Source: Pelodera strongyloides (Eukaryota > Nematoda > Chromadorea > Rhabditida > Rhabditidae). Taken from it: DNA of 64,000 nucleotides. The notes under the pieces are model-generated. The model saw nothing but the letters and a program-made list of their open reading frames with translations, did not search any database and was not told where the DNA came from. Location: NCBI GenBank assembly GCA_036852015.1, contig JAANDG010000015.1:590385-654384 (forward strand), in the 5' to 3' direction. A program made the position numbers and the translations under genes. This document shows, one piece after another, positions 1 through 10,296 of the stretch; positions within the stretch are counted from its first letter, which is position 1; every line of letters starts with the position of its first letter.

Positions 1-390
1 GGTTCGGTTGTGAGGTTCATATAAGAAATGGAGAGGAACCAACGTACCTATACAAAACAAACTAAGTTTCCATCCCAATTACCTTATTACAGTGATATTT
101 CTGCTGGATTCTTTGTTGAAGCTTGAGTCGTTTGTGCATAGTCGAAGGAAGGAAGGCTAAAATTCTCGCAAAGAAACATTTGCCTGGCAAGCGAGGGTTC
201 TGACTCAATGCGGAGTAAATCTTTGTGCAAAATCACATTCGTTGGCGTGGTAAACATGCCAATTAAACATCATTCAGTATTTAGTGATGTATGTGCATCC
301 AATTCCATATTAGCACCTCTAGTGATAGCTTTGTATATTTTATTTTAGTACTTTGGGGGTAACTAGTTGATGTGTGTCGTAATCACCATA

Positions 391-549
391 AATACCTCAA
401 TTCACGATAATCTTTTAATGCCTGTCTCAAGGAACAAATATTATCAACACAGATCAAGAACTTCACTATAATTACCTCAATTCAATATAATCTTTTAATC
501 CCTAAAAAACGTCTCAAGGAACAAATCTTATCAAAACAGCTCAAGAACA
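391..549 (+). repeat. Two-copy imperfect tandem repeat, about 79 bp per copy
   Basis: Copy 1 (about 391-470) and copy 2 (about 471-549) share the order TACCTCAATTCA, ATAATCTTTTAAT, GTCTCAAGGAACAAAT, TTATCAA and TCAAGAAC, with a few substitutions and a short insertion in copy 2. The second half of each copy loosely resembles the start of the lectin first exon near 1419-1455 (GTCTC, TCTTATCA), so it may derive from lectin 5' sequence. Confidence 0.6.
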
Positions 550-559
550 GTGTCTAGTG

Positions 560-760
560 TATGTCTTTTCCTGCTTTTCCATACTTCTTCCTGAAAGACA
601 TTTTAAAGTGATTAAGGGATTATGGTGTTAAGGGGTTCATAACAAATAACGGAAAAATGATCTGAAATCACAATTAACAGGATTTATTTCGGGATGTTGC
701 AAATTGTTGGTATTTCTTATGAACAGTACTTTGCTCCGTTAACGGACCTCATGCCTTTTG
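560..760 (-). pseudogene. Relic of a lectin gene 5' region (minus orientation)
   Basis: On the plus strand this block shares GAAAGACATTTTA(A/T)AGTG, AACAGGATTTA(T/C)TTC and GTACTTTG with 6990-7150, the region just upstream of the minus-strand lectin gene, and in the same orientation. No lectin exon follows to the left. The simplest reading is the stranded promoter/5' end of a further minus-strand copy whose body is lost. Confidence 0.4.
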
Positions 761-1418
761 GTTTGTGACGTCAGTGAGGAGATACCTATACATACTGAGA
801 TCTAGTATCTACAGGCAGAAGTATAATCTGGTGCCGAGCGGCATATTAAATAAGGGTGCGGCGCAGTATTGAGACAGGTATCAAAAACTCAGAAATTTCT
901 CATCAGAATAATCCATCACGCTCTTTGGATGCATTTTCACAGTTCCTTTATCAGAATTTAAGTCTCTACAAAATGAGCAATTCCCAGTTCGTCAAAACCT
1001 ACATGGATATATACTTCTGTCAAATAACTGAAAATAATTAGATTCTTCTAAAGATATCTGAAGACAGAGGGATCAGGTATCTTAAGATAGAGGGTGAGAT
1101 CGCAAGTGCAAAGAACTTGTCGGACGATACTGATATGAAGTTTCTTCTATCTAGATTATGGTTACTTTACTGAAACGCCGATCAATTTTTATTTAATTTT
1201 CCTATGGTTTGGGATACACAATTATCTTAAAGTTCGGTTTCCGACAACATCCGTCTCCGTACTGAAAAATCAGCGCATGAGTCGGCCAACCGACCTTAAA
1301 ACAAATTGTGACTTCCCGAAGTAAGTCCGGTTTAATTCACTCTCGCTATCAAATATCACCATTTTTTCTTTAGTTACTGTAAATCCTTTAAGCACCATGA
1401 TCCTTTACTCACTATAAA

Positions 1419-3647
1419 ATGTCTCTTGGGTCAAGTCTTATCAGAGCAATTTCAATCAGCATGTTGACGCTCTGCTTCACAGCTATCCTTCTGGTTTCAG
1501 GTTATTTTCAAAAGTGTACTCTTCATCCTAGTAGCATTATGGGACGAAGATTGATTCGACCGTTATTTTGGGTGCATAGTCCAATAAGAATATTACCTAA
1601 TACCAAGAAATAATATCATACAAATAGTAGTTCTAAGCTCTACTAACATGACGGATTTTTAGGTGTGCAGTCATTCTGCCCTACCAGCTCTCAGAATAGC
1701 AGCTCACGTCCGTCATGTTATTACTATTTAGATTTGCCAAAGACTTTTGCTGATGCAACAGTATTCTGTCAAAGGTACTTAAGTGTTATATATGAAAATG
1801 CAGAGGCACATATGAAATCTACGTCTGTTGAAATAAGTAAGCCATAACAATGAACATTGCAAAATAGAGAACTGGTTGCTCCTATTCAGTTTCGGTGCTC
1901 AACTCGCTTCAATTACTAATGCATTCGAAGCCAATCAAGTACGGGAAAATTCTCAAGCACAGGTTAGTTTCGGTTGATTTTAGTGCATTCCGATTTTTTC
2001 TAAATCTTGGATTTACTTCTTATTGTTAGGCTTGTTATTATTGATAGTACAGGCTTCAAATTATGAACAAATATAAATAAAAATACCATGCGTATTAAGG
2101 GTGCTGGCAAAAATGCCGCGTTCTGGCTTGGTGCCAACGATGTTGGACAAAATGGTCAGTACAGTTGGCTGGATGGGACTCCATTTTCATACGCAAGATG
2201 GGGAAACAGTAAGTTATGCGAACTAGAGTTGAACATGAATATACTTTACTACGGATTGTGTTCCGCAATAGTATGTACTAATACGCATGCGAACAACATG
2301 CCTCCTAAAAACCAGATCCATATTATTCATTTTGAAGGCCAGCCCGATTTGAGCAAGCAGTGTCTTTCGATGCACACCACTGATGGTAAATGGTACTCGG
2401 CTGATTGCAGTTCAGCATTGGGATTCACCTGCATGTCCCCAAACAAGGTAATGGCCGTCCGAGGGTATTTAACTATCATAAAAAAAGCCTTAACTCTGAT
2501 AGCACATTCGATTCTTTACAGAACTTCGTTCCTTCTTGTGAAAGCGGTTGGACATGGTTCCAAAGCAGCAGTTCTTGTTATAAGGTGAGAGGTTTAGGAT
2601 CTGCAAAGCCTGTGCCACTTTATTTTGTCCAGCTCTAAAAAAGAAGATAATTTTTTGGATGCCTTCGGAGAAACTTACAAAGGACTGTACAGTACTGGAG
2701 CTCCAGAACAAACATAGGGCGCTAACAATGATGCCTTTTTGTTTGCGTCCAAGAACTAATTTGCACGTGCTTAAAAATTCAGGTGATCCATAATGTGACT
2801 TCAATGCAAAATGCCGAGGCTCTGTGTCAGTCAGTGCATTCTCATCTTACGTCAATTCATGGAGATACGGAGAATAAATTTGTTAACGGTCAGAATTCGT
2901 TATCGCGTGTGCTACCTCTTGCAATTAAGTATATTTTAAATTCCCATACTAACAATGAGCGCTAGGTAGTAGCGAGAGAAGCGAGAGCGCGAAAGCCATG
3001 TGTTTTGTATCTCAGACCTTGGTAAATTGGGCTCTGCCAGCGTTTTTGGGCTTGGAATTTGATACTACATAGAAACGGAACACGTTTTCTTTGCATTAAA
3101 ATGGAAGCAGTTTGTTTTTAGTAGCCCCGACCCTTTTATTCTTTCCTATGGATCTTTCCTATATTTCAGAGATCAGCATGGCGGGGGAGACACTCCCTGC
3201 TGTACAAATGGTTTATATTGGGATGAAAAGAAACCAAAATGGCAACTTTGAGTGGACAGGTAACAACATTCCGTTGGGCCTTTTTTCTGCCCAAGAGAAC
3301 AACTTTGCGAAGCTAGGTGCAGAAGTTTTAATCAACGACCAAGTTTAGATGGGTCGGCAGTTGACTACTACAACTGGGCGGAAGGTGAACCCAATGATGA
3401 GAACGGAGGGGAACTTTGCGTCGAGGTAATCATCAACAAAACTAACGTCATTCGAGGTCTTGCCTTGACTATCATATGCCTATCTCTAACGGTAATATCA
3501 AAAAATTAGTTATTATCTTACATTCAGACTTACGCCGATAAGGACACAGAACAATATGTGGAGGGAAACTACGTGCAAAAATGGAACGATTGTCTTTGTG
3601 ACATTGAGATGCGAGCTGCAGTCTGCAAGAAACCAGCTGGCAATTAA
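1419..3647 (+). CDS. clec: Secreted protein with two C-type lectin domains (CTLD)
   Basis: Ten exons: 1419 or 1461-1500, 1663-1774, 1890-1962, 2100-2208, 2338-2447, 2522-2584, 2783-2888, 3170-3259, 3349-3425, 3528-3647. Starting at 1461 the product is 299 aa. That start is preferred because the equivalent upstream stretch in the inverted paralogue contains a stop. A hydrophobic signal peptide (MLTLCFTAILLVS) is followed by CTLD1 (about residues 18-148), which has FWLG and a QPD tripeptide at 113-115 formed across the exon 4/5 junction. CTLD2 (149-299) has EPN at 248-250 and WND at 279-281, the family's Ca2+/mannose-type ligands. In CTLD1 the WND position reads WYS, so Ca2+ sugar binding there is doubtful. 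Conserved cysteines are present. It is probably secreted; an immune or glycan-recognition role is inferred from the family. Exon sizes match the paralogue at 4926-6957 nearly one for one. The exon 1 donor (GTTATT) and exon 7 donor (GTCAGA) are weak. Confidence 0.85.
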
Positions 3648-3839
3648 TTGAAGCCAAATTGTTTATAATTGTGTATCTACAATTACACTGAACGATATTC
3701 AAATTACCCTTTGTATACAAACTCTACATTAAAAATAATTGCACTCATTGCGGTTTACTATGTTTGCTTCATTAGGATTGAAAAGTCGTTTTTTTTTAAA
3801 TAGCCATATTGTGGAGCCAAAAATTAATACATTGTGGGA

Positions 3840-3845
3840 AATAAA
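3840..3845 (+). terminator. Poly(A) signal AATAAA for the plus-strand lectin gene
   Basis: A canonical AATAAA lies about 190 bp past the stop codon, in the convergent spacer. Confidence 0.4.
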
Positions 3846-4059
3846 GCTAAATAATTTTGAAAGCGACATTTCAAAAATCACTGTGGGGACAAAAGCAAAA
3901 TGATATATGTAGAAAGCTTCATTTCTTCATTTCTGTAGCACAACCATAGTTACTCTCCTGTGTTGTATCCGAAATTGGGCTAATTGAATGCCTTCTTCGT
4001 TCTATTTGTTTACAAATGAAGTTAATGAAGTATGTGTTGAAGTAAGACCAGCCACAGCT

Positions 4060-4300
4060 CATCCTTTTTCTGGTCAACTGCCGATCCATCTTCTAGCTAG
4101 AAGATAGATGCTTCTCTTGAACATTCCCCAGAAAAAATGGTCAGCGTAAAACCGAAAAATGTGACTTTGAAGCTGTTCGCCGAAGTTGCTGTGGTTCTTC
4201 GCCGTTCCCATGTAAACATTTGTTAGTACCGTCATGCTTATTGCTAAAAATATCGTATGGTTACTTCGAAACACAACCCCTTTCCATGATCGTTATTTGG
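4060..4300 (-). pseudogene. Decayed third lectin copy (CTLD2 fragments)
   Basis: The minus strand at 4140-4240 reads AISMTVLTNVYMGTAKNHSN, a degraded version of the paralogues' CTLD2 segment AISMAG...MVYIGMTKNHNG. The piece GTCAACTGCCGATCCATCT at 4075-4093 matches the DGSAVD exon of the minus-strand gene (5206-5224), and TTTCCATGATCGTTATTTGG at 4273-4292 resembles the reverse complement of its EPNNEHGK stretch. The pieces are out of order and have no intact frame. This is a broken copy, which shows at least three lectin copies existed here. Confidence 0.6.
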
Positions 4301-4883
4301 TACGCCGTATGCTTCGGTTTATTTCCATTGTGAAACGGTGAGAAAGGTCAACATTCACAGGCGATTTATCAGCAGTTTTGTAGTAAAACATGTCAATATT
4401 GACAAGAAACACAAAGACAATCAGTGAGGAAATCTGAAAGTGAATCGTGGCATAGATTCAAAAGTTTTGTATTGCGCATCTCTAGGCCATTCATTAAAGA
4501 CTCATGCACGAGTTGTGGAAAGCGCAGAACTTCGGGCAACAGCAACAGCCACAACAGTAATGTGCACAGACGTCTTTGCGAGGTCAAAAAAAAACCTGAA
4601 CTACAATTCTTGGCCATGCAAAAAAATGACGTTTGCTATAAATATTAGCGCTTCCATAATATTCCGTCGATGTCGACTACTGTACGGAAATTTGCTGCGA
4701 CTGGACCAACAAAGCAAAATGCCGCATTTTTTACAAATGGGATGCATAAGCCGATGTATAACGTTTTCTGTAAGATTCCGCTCTATTTCCACAGTGGTTT
4801 CAATTCTCAATATAGCTCTTTTGAAAAGTATTCTACCTATGGGAAGAATGACTTCTCAGGAAAACGTAATAATATATGAAACT

Positions 4884-4889
4884 TTTATT
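4884..4889 (-). terminator. Poly(A) signal for the minus-strand lectin gene
   Basis: TTTATT on the plus strand is AATAAA on the transcript, about 37 bp past the stop codon. Confidence 0.45.
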
Positions 4890-4925
4890 AGACACAAAAT
4901 TAGGCAAATAAATAACTAATAAGAG

Positions 4926-6957
4926 TTAACTTCTTGCGGCTTTCTTGCAGACGGCCGCTCTCATTTTGACATCACAGAGGCAATCGTTCCATTTTTGCTC
5001 GTAATTTCCCTTCACACGTTGTCGGTCCTCATCGGCGTATGTCTGAAAGAGCATATACATTGTTTATTCCTTTAATGTTATTTGCTGGCACTTGACATAT
5101 TATGCAAGTAGGTCACTATAACAATCCAAATCGTCGTTGATGATCACCTCAACGCACAGCTCCTTTCCATGCTCATTATTGGGCTCGCCCTGCGCCCAGT
5201 TGTAGTAGTCAACTGCCGATCCATCTAAAAGAAACTGGCACATTAATACAACTTTCTTTGCCTTAGAGTTTCATGAAAAAATAAACTGGGTCAGCAAAAA
5301 AGCAAAAAGACTGCTTGAAAACTTTACCTGTCCACTCAAACACGCCATTGTGGTTCTTTGTCATTCCGATGTAAACCATTTGTTCAGAATAAAGGTTAAT
5401 TCCAGCCATACTGATCGCTGAAACAAAATGTGTGTATTCAATCAAGCTATCATTATTCTTCTTTAATATGTATACTACCGGACAGTGAAATCAACTGAAC
5501 GGTGAAGAAACTTACTGTTAACGAATGTGTTCTCTGCTTCTCCATGAATTGAAGTTAGATGAGCACTCATTGTCTGGCACTCAGACTCCGCATCTTGCAT
5601 AGTTTTCACATCATGGATCACCTAAGGAAAATTATAAATACAATGTAGTGTGTATATTATAGTTGAAATTTAAACATATCTGCTGAGTTTGGATCAACGA
5701 AAGAAAATGCACCGCTTCTCACCTTATAGCACGAGTTGCTGCTCTGCAGCCACGTCCAGCCGCTTTCACATGGTGGAACGAAGTTCTGCAAAGGATATGA
5801 AGTACTAATTGATTTTGGTAGTTTTCAGGATATAAAAAAAATCTATCTAATAAGGTGAAATTGTCATGTATGTGTACATTACGTAATATAACAATAATGG
5901 ATAACAATACCTTGTTCAGTGGGGAGATGCAGGTGAATCCCAATGTAGAGAAGCAATCAGCCGAATACCACTTTCCGTCAGATTGTTGCATCGAAAGACA
6001 CTTCTTGCTCACATCGGGCTGGTCTTTAAAGTCATGCTTGCGTACTTTGTATACAGTTCAGGACTCGCGTTGTTCGGTTATCTCCGAGCATGCATATCGT
6101 AAAGTTGGTATAGTCACAACATTTATATTGTTTTCTTAAATTTAAACTATGTTTCGTATAACTTACTGCTTCCCCATCTTGCGTATGAGAATGGAGTCCC
6201 ATCCAACCAACTGTACTGACCATTTTGTCCAACATCGTTGGCACCAAGCCAGAACGAGGCGTTTTTGCCAACACCCTTTATACACATGGTATTTATTTAT
6301 ATCTGTTCGTAACTTGAGAAGTGTAACTTATTTACCTATCAATAATAACACGTCTAAGAAGTACACCCAAAATTTTGAAAAACCAGGAGTGGATTAAAAT
6401 CAACCGAAACTAACCTGTGCCTGAGAATTTTCCCATACTTGATTGGCTTCGAATGCATTAGTAATTGAAGCGAGTTGGGCACCGAAGCTAAATAGGAGCA
6501 ATCAGTTCTCTATTTTGCAATGTTCATTGCTTACTTATTTCAACAAACGTAGAATGTCATGTGTGTAGGGCTCCTCTGCATTTACATATATAACATTTAA
6601 ATACCTTTGACAGAATACTGTTGCATCAGCAAAGGTCTTTGGCAAATTGAAATAGTAATAACATGACGGACGTGAGCTGCTATTCTGAGAGTTGGAAGGG
6701 CAGAAGGAATGCACGCCTTAACAATTGAATCATGAATATGTTAGCAATCGTTCGTAGGCAAATCCATGGAACAACCAAACACATACATTTTGATGTATGT
6801 ATAAATAAGACAGTGATCGATCAAACGTTCACTCCTCATCGAATAGTGCTACTAGGACTATGGGTAAAATTGCGAAAATATTGCTACTAGGACTATGGGT
6901 AAAATTGCGAAAATAACCTGAAACCAATAGTACAGCAATGAAGGAGAGGGTCCACAT
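4926..6957 (-). CDS. clec: Secreted protein with two C-type lectin domains, inverted paralogue
   Basis: Ten exons in transcript order: 6957-6918, 6716-6605, 6487-6415, 6275-6167, 6023-5911, 5786-5724, 5621-5516, 5417-5328, 5224-5148, 5042-4926; 299 aa. The signal peptide is MWTLSFIAVLLVS. CTLD1 carries FWLGANDVGQ and NQPD (QPD again created at an exon junction), and CTLD2 carries EPN and WND. It differs from the plus-strand gene by scattered substitutions; one codon is gained in exon 5 (PLNK against PNK) and one lost in the last exon. Residues 18-110 are almost identical in the two proteins, while CTLD2 is more diverged, for example GEPNNEHGKEL against GEPNDENGGEL. The first intron contains a perfect 37-bp tandem duplication (about 6843-6916) running up to the donor. 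Function follows from the family only: extracellular glycan binding, possibly pathogen recognition. Confidence 0.85.
6843..6916. repeat. 37-bp tandem duplication in the lectin intron
   Basis: The block TGCTACTAGGACTATGGGTA followed by AAATTGCGAAAATA occurs twice head to tail at the start of intron 1 of the minus-strand lectin gene. The plus-strand paralogue has a single related copy (about 1501-1540). Confidence 0.8.
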
Positions 6958-7816
6958 GCTGCTTCAGATTGCTCTGATAAGATTTGCCCAGAAAGACATT
7001 TTATAGTGAAGGTGCAATAAACGACGTTTTGTCTTGTTCCGTAAAAAAAAATGGTATGTGATAGCGAGGAGCCAAGGAAACAGGATTTACTTCTGGAAGT
7101 CACAACTTGTTGGACTTTTGCTTTTATGGGCTGTACTTTGTTCTTCCGGTGTAGTTCGAGTATACTGGATATAAATTATCGGTGAAACTCAGGATTGAAT
7201 CCCAATACCGACAACGAGTACGTACTTGTTGCAGAGCTGAATCCTGAATACAAGTAGCAGCCGTATCAAAGTAATAGCAAGCATTTGATCATACGTCCCC
7301 CATTTGTTCCACAGTTATCGAACTGATTTCAACCGCGCAGGAAACGTGACCCTCAGTGCGACCTCGTCTTTTTTGAGTGGCACTAGATGTTCAACCACAA
7401 TTCCCAAATTTGAGGGAAGAGCAACAAACGTTTTATATACGAATATTCTGAGAATGCGCCATGCCTACCCTTGCAGCGTTATTTCGGGCACAATTATTGT
7501 ACCTAATGTACTGCGTTTCCTTGTAGTTTAACACGGTGTAGCCTAGCCGTGAATACAAAAGAACGCAACGTTCTGGCCGAACGTGATGTACTATCACGAA
7601 ATGTTCGATAAAAAACAGTAGCATTTCTGGCTCGACCAATGCATGGGCGGGTCAAAGCTGTTTCATGTCACAGTTCCATGTCACATTGTCACGCAAAAAA
7701 AATAAACAACAAGTGACTCTATTAATTTATTTGCAAAACACATATACAAACATTAGTTATTCTTTATTAAGATTTGGTTTTTGTGGCATTTTTTATTAAT
7801 AGTCGAGAAACCAGAA
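6958..7816. other. Upstream region of the minus-strand lectin gene; no gene seen
   Basis: About 6990-7150 is shared with 560-760, so it is probably promoter/5' UTR of the lectin family. From 7150 to 7816 only short frames without splice context are present. Confidence 0.5.
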
Positions 7817-8576
7817 TCAAGTTCGATCTGAAGAGCCGAGTTCTTTTGAAGGGGACTCATCAAATGACTTCACATGAGACGACATCGATAGCGATGTCAG
7901 AAGTTGTGTCCTTGAATGTCCAAACCCCTTTAGATGAACATAATAACTCTGCTTCCTGCTCAGCTCCCTGTCCCAGAATGCCAGTTTCTCCATTGTTGAA
8001 CTAAAACCATTTCTGTAAATTATTGCAAAAAAAAAAACTACGAATCCGCTTATGGGGAAAAATACCTGCAAAACAACGAACAAATAATTAACCAATACTC
8101 ACATCGATATAGGTCTGTTGGTGACTCGGTGTTCCCTTGCACGTCAACTTAATGACCGCACATCCATTTCTATCATAGGAATAAGTCATCGTCATCGTTC
8201 CATCGTTTGTGAACTCGGTCTTTCCAATTGCTGGCCGCGTACATTGACCACACGCTGAAAAGAACAGCATCACTTAGCAACGAGTACACACCATGAATCA
8301 GCCAAGCTGTTGAAAGAAGCAGGCGCAGTTTGCGAGGAAAGGTAACGGTGAAGCGGTGAATAAATAATAATCTTTTCTGGGCGTTTAGAAAAGGTGAAAA
8401 TCCTCCTAGTTGGGCTGCACTAACAATAAGCAAAAGACTATCGTTTAGGTTGAGACCAAAGTTCTTGCACAATAAAAATGAAAGTAACTAGAATAGTAAA
8501 TACCTCTGTCACTTCCTCCAGGAGCAGCAATGCAAATGCTCGCAATAGCGAGAATGAGGGTGGGGAGTTGCCACAT
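7817..8576 (-). CDS. Secreted C6 (DUF281)-like protein, 3' end uncertain
   Basis: Exon 1 (8576-8504) encodes the signal peptide MWQLPTLILAIASICIAAPG. Exon 2 (8254-8103) encodes CGQC, then TFxxDGT-type sequence (TEFTNDGTMTMTYSYDRNGC) and a KLTCKG stretch. This layout is known from the nematode C6/DUF281 extracellular domain. A phase-compatible third exon (8065-7817) would add a long serine-rich tail without cysteines, starting VFFPISGF, giving about 157 aa. An alternative acceptor at about 8015 would stop after three codons. The domain normally has six cysteines; only four are visible, so either the true last exon is missed or the gene is degenerate. Exons 1 and 2 are well supported; the 3' end is not. 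Confidence 0.5.
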
Positions 8577-9709
8577 CTCCGATCAAGTGAAGAGATCCGG
8601 CCATACGTTTCTCTAATAAGCTGTATTCAGAACATCTGTTCAAACACTCCTACCCACTGTACATGGAGGTTCACATGCAGAAAAAATGTGACGACCCCTG
8701 CCTGTTCAAATGGCGTTTCCGGTCTGGAAGGCTTACAATAAAACATGAGGTTAACGGGACCAACAGTGGACAAAGGATGTATCGGATGTTTACTGTCTAA
8801 TGCACGATGACACGTGTGGAGTGCAATAAAACAGTGACCGCGCTACATGTCCATTCTACAAATACACCTGGATTCGAATTTAGCACTTGTCAATCTTCCT
8901 TTGTTCGACTAAGGACGATCACCCAATTGACTTGACCGTTCTATTGTTATTACGAATCACGCATATGTAGCCTTTTCATAAGTAGTCTCACATTTGCATT
9001 TCCCGCAATCACGGGTTTTAAATTTTTCAAGTGTCGCTGATTATTTTCCAAGTATTCAATCATTCAGCCACAGAAAGGGTTGCATCACAGCCCAATAAGC
9101 TATTTAGTTCAGTACACCTTGTAATTAGTAAAATTGACTTGTATATATTTGGGGGGGGGGGCAGTTTAAGCGGATAAGCTAATTTCAAAATGTGTATGCA
9201 TAGGATCTTTTTTTCAACGATTGCTTTTTGCCACTAATTGTCTTTGCAGGCTGTGAATTAATGCACTAATGGATGCAACTACTGTAGACCAGTGTATTCT
9301 AATTTGAACTCGGACATTTAGTGCAACTGGAGAGCTCTATACGGGTTCAACTCAACATTTTGGAGAAAATTTATAATCCTAGATCATACCAGTTGATTCG
9401 AGAGTATCGAAAAAGTTTTATTACATACGATAAATTCGGATTCGTAAAACAATTGTTCATAACTTTTTTACAAATGGGATATGCGTGGCTGACATGAAAT
9501 ATCGTTCAAATAATTAAAAAAATGCGTAAGTACGAGGAGAATTATAGCAAAGCGATATTTATTTTTCTCCAGCTTTTCCAAATAAAAGCTAACATAACTA
9601 TCGGAGTAATTCTTATTATTAACATGTGCAGAATTCTCAAACTGGAACACGTGCATTATACATACATGTCTGTACAACGTATTGTTTAAACAAACATGAA
9701 TAACTGCGT
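8577..9709. other. Intergenic, nothing recognised
   Basis: AT-rich sequence with an uninterrupted G run at about 9152-9162 and a likely poly(A) signal of the next minus-strand gene (9558-9563). No coding exon is supported. Confidence 0.5.
9558..9563 (-). terminator. Poly(A) signal for the CYSTM-like gene
   Basis: TTTATT on the plus strand, read as AATAAA in the transcript, about 150 bp beyond the stop codon. Confidence 0.35.
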
Positions 9710-10296
9710 TTAGTCGCAGCACCCGCAGCAAATATCAGTACAGCAGTCGCAGCATTCTGCAGCACAACAACCACAACATAATCCGGCTAATAGCGCCGGT
9801 AGACACCCAGATCCACCACTGCTTCGACGCTGCTCTTGTACGCTGAAAAAAATCGGAAATTTGCAACAAACGACACTTTTCAGGTACAAATATTCATTAA
9901 GAATTGAATGCTTGGTAAATTGGTTTGGTTTTCCATCATGGCTTTCCTGTGAACTGAATATGTTACTTACATTACAGTCGGTTGCTGGTAGCCAGGTCCA
10001 TAACCTTGCGGCGGGTATTGTCCTTGTGGGTATCCGCCCTGAGGGTAATATCCCCCCTGTGGTGGGTATCCTTGGTTGAAAGAGGGAGGAGGAGGTCCCT
10101 TCAATTATAAGATCTCATCATTATGGCATGTTGGAAGTTACTTTGCGTAAGAATTGATTCGGACCATTACAGGCTAAATACATTCAAGAGACCTAGCTTA
10201 TTGCCGGCAATCTTTCGGATAAATGAAGGAAAGCAGGAAAATACAGAAGAAACTTGCCATTGGTTGTTGCTGAATATAGTGATCGTGATGACCCAT
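9710..10296 (-). CDS. Small CYSTM-like protein, Gly/Pro/Tyr/Gln-rich with a cysteine-rich tail
   Basis: Three exons: 10296-10258, 10098-9971, 9842-9710; 99 aa. Exon 1 encodes MGHHDHYIQQQPM. Exon 2 is a GYPPQGG/YPQGQYPPQ-type low-complexity stretch. Exon 3 ends with a hydrophobic cysteine-dense tail (CLPALLAGLCCGCCAAECCD then CCTDICCGCCD). The Pro/Tyr/Gln-rich start plus C-terminal cysteine module is the plan of eukaryotic CYSTM proteins, which are small membrane-associated and often stress-related; that role is inferred. The first intron would use a GC donor (G|GCAAGTTT) with acceptor TTGAAG. The frame upstream of exon 2 is closed by TAA, so an upstream exon is needed unless translation starts at a TTG, and the phase fits exactly. 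Confidence 0.7.

Larger units (their letters stand above)
1..1418. other. Intergenic region upstream of the plus-strand lectin gene
   Basis: No coding exon could be supported here. The stretch holds a two-copy imperfect repeat (391-549) and a block at 560-760 that resembles the upstream region of the minus-strand lectin gene, both listed separately. The rest is AT-rich unique sequence. Confidence 0.6.
3648..4925. other. Convergent spacer between the two lectin genes
   Basis: The spacer contains the plus-strand poly(A) signal, a decayed lectin fragment at 4060-4300, and about 600 bp (4320-4925) in which I recognise nothing. Both strands of that last part have short open frames without recognisable splice sites or motifs. 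Confidence 0.5.
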
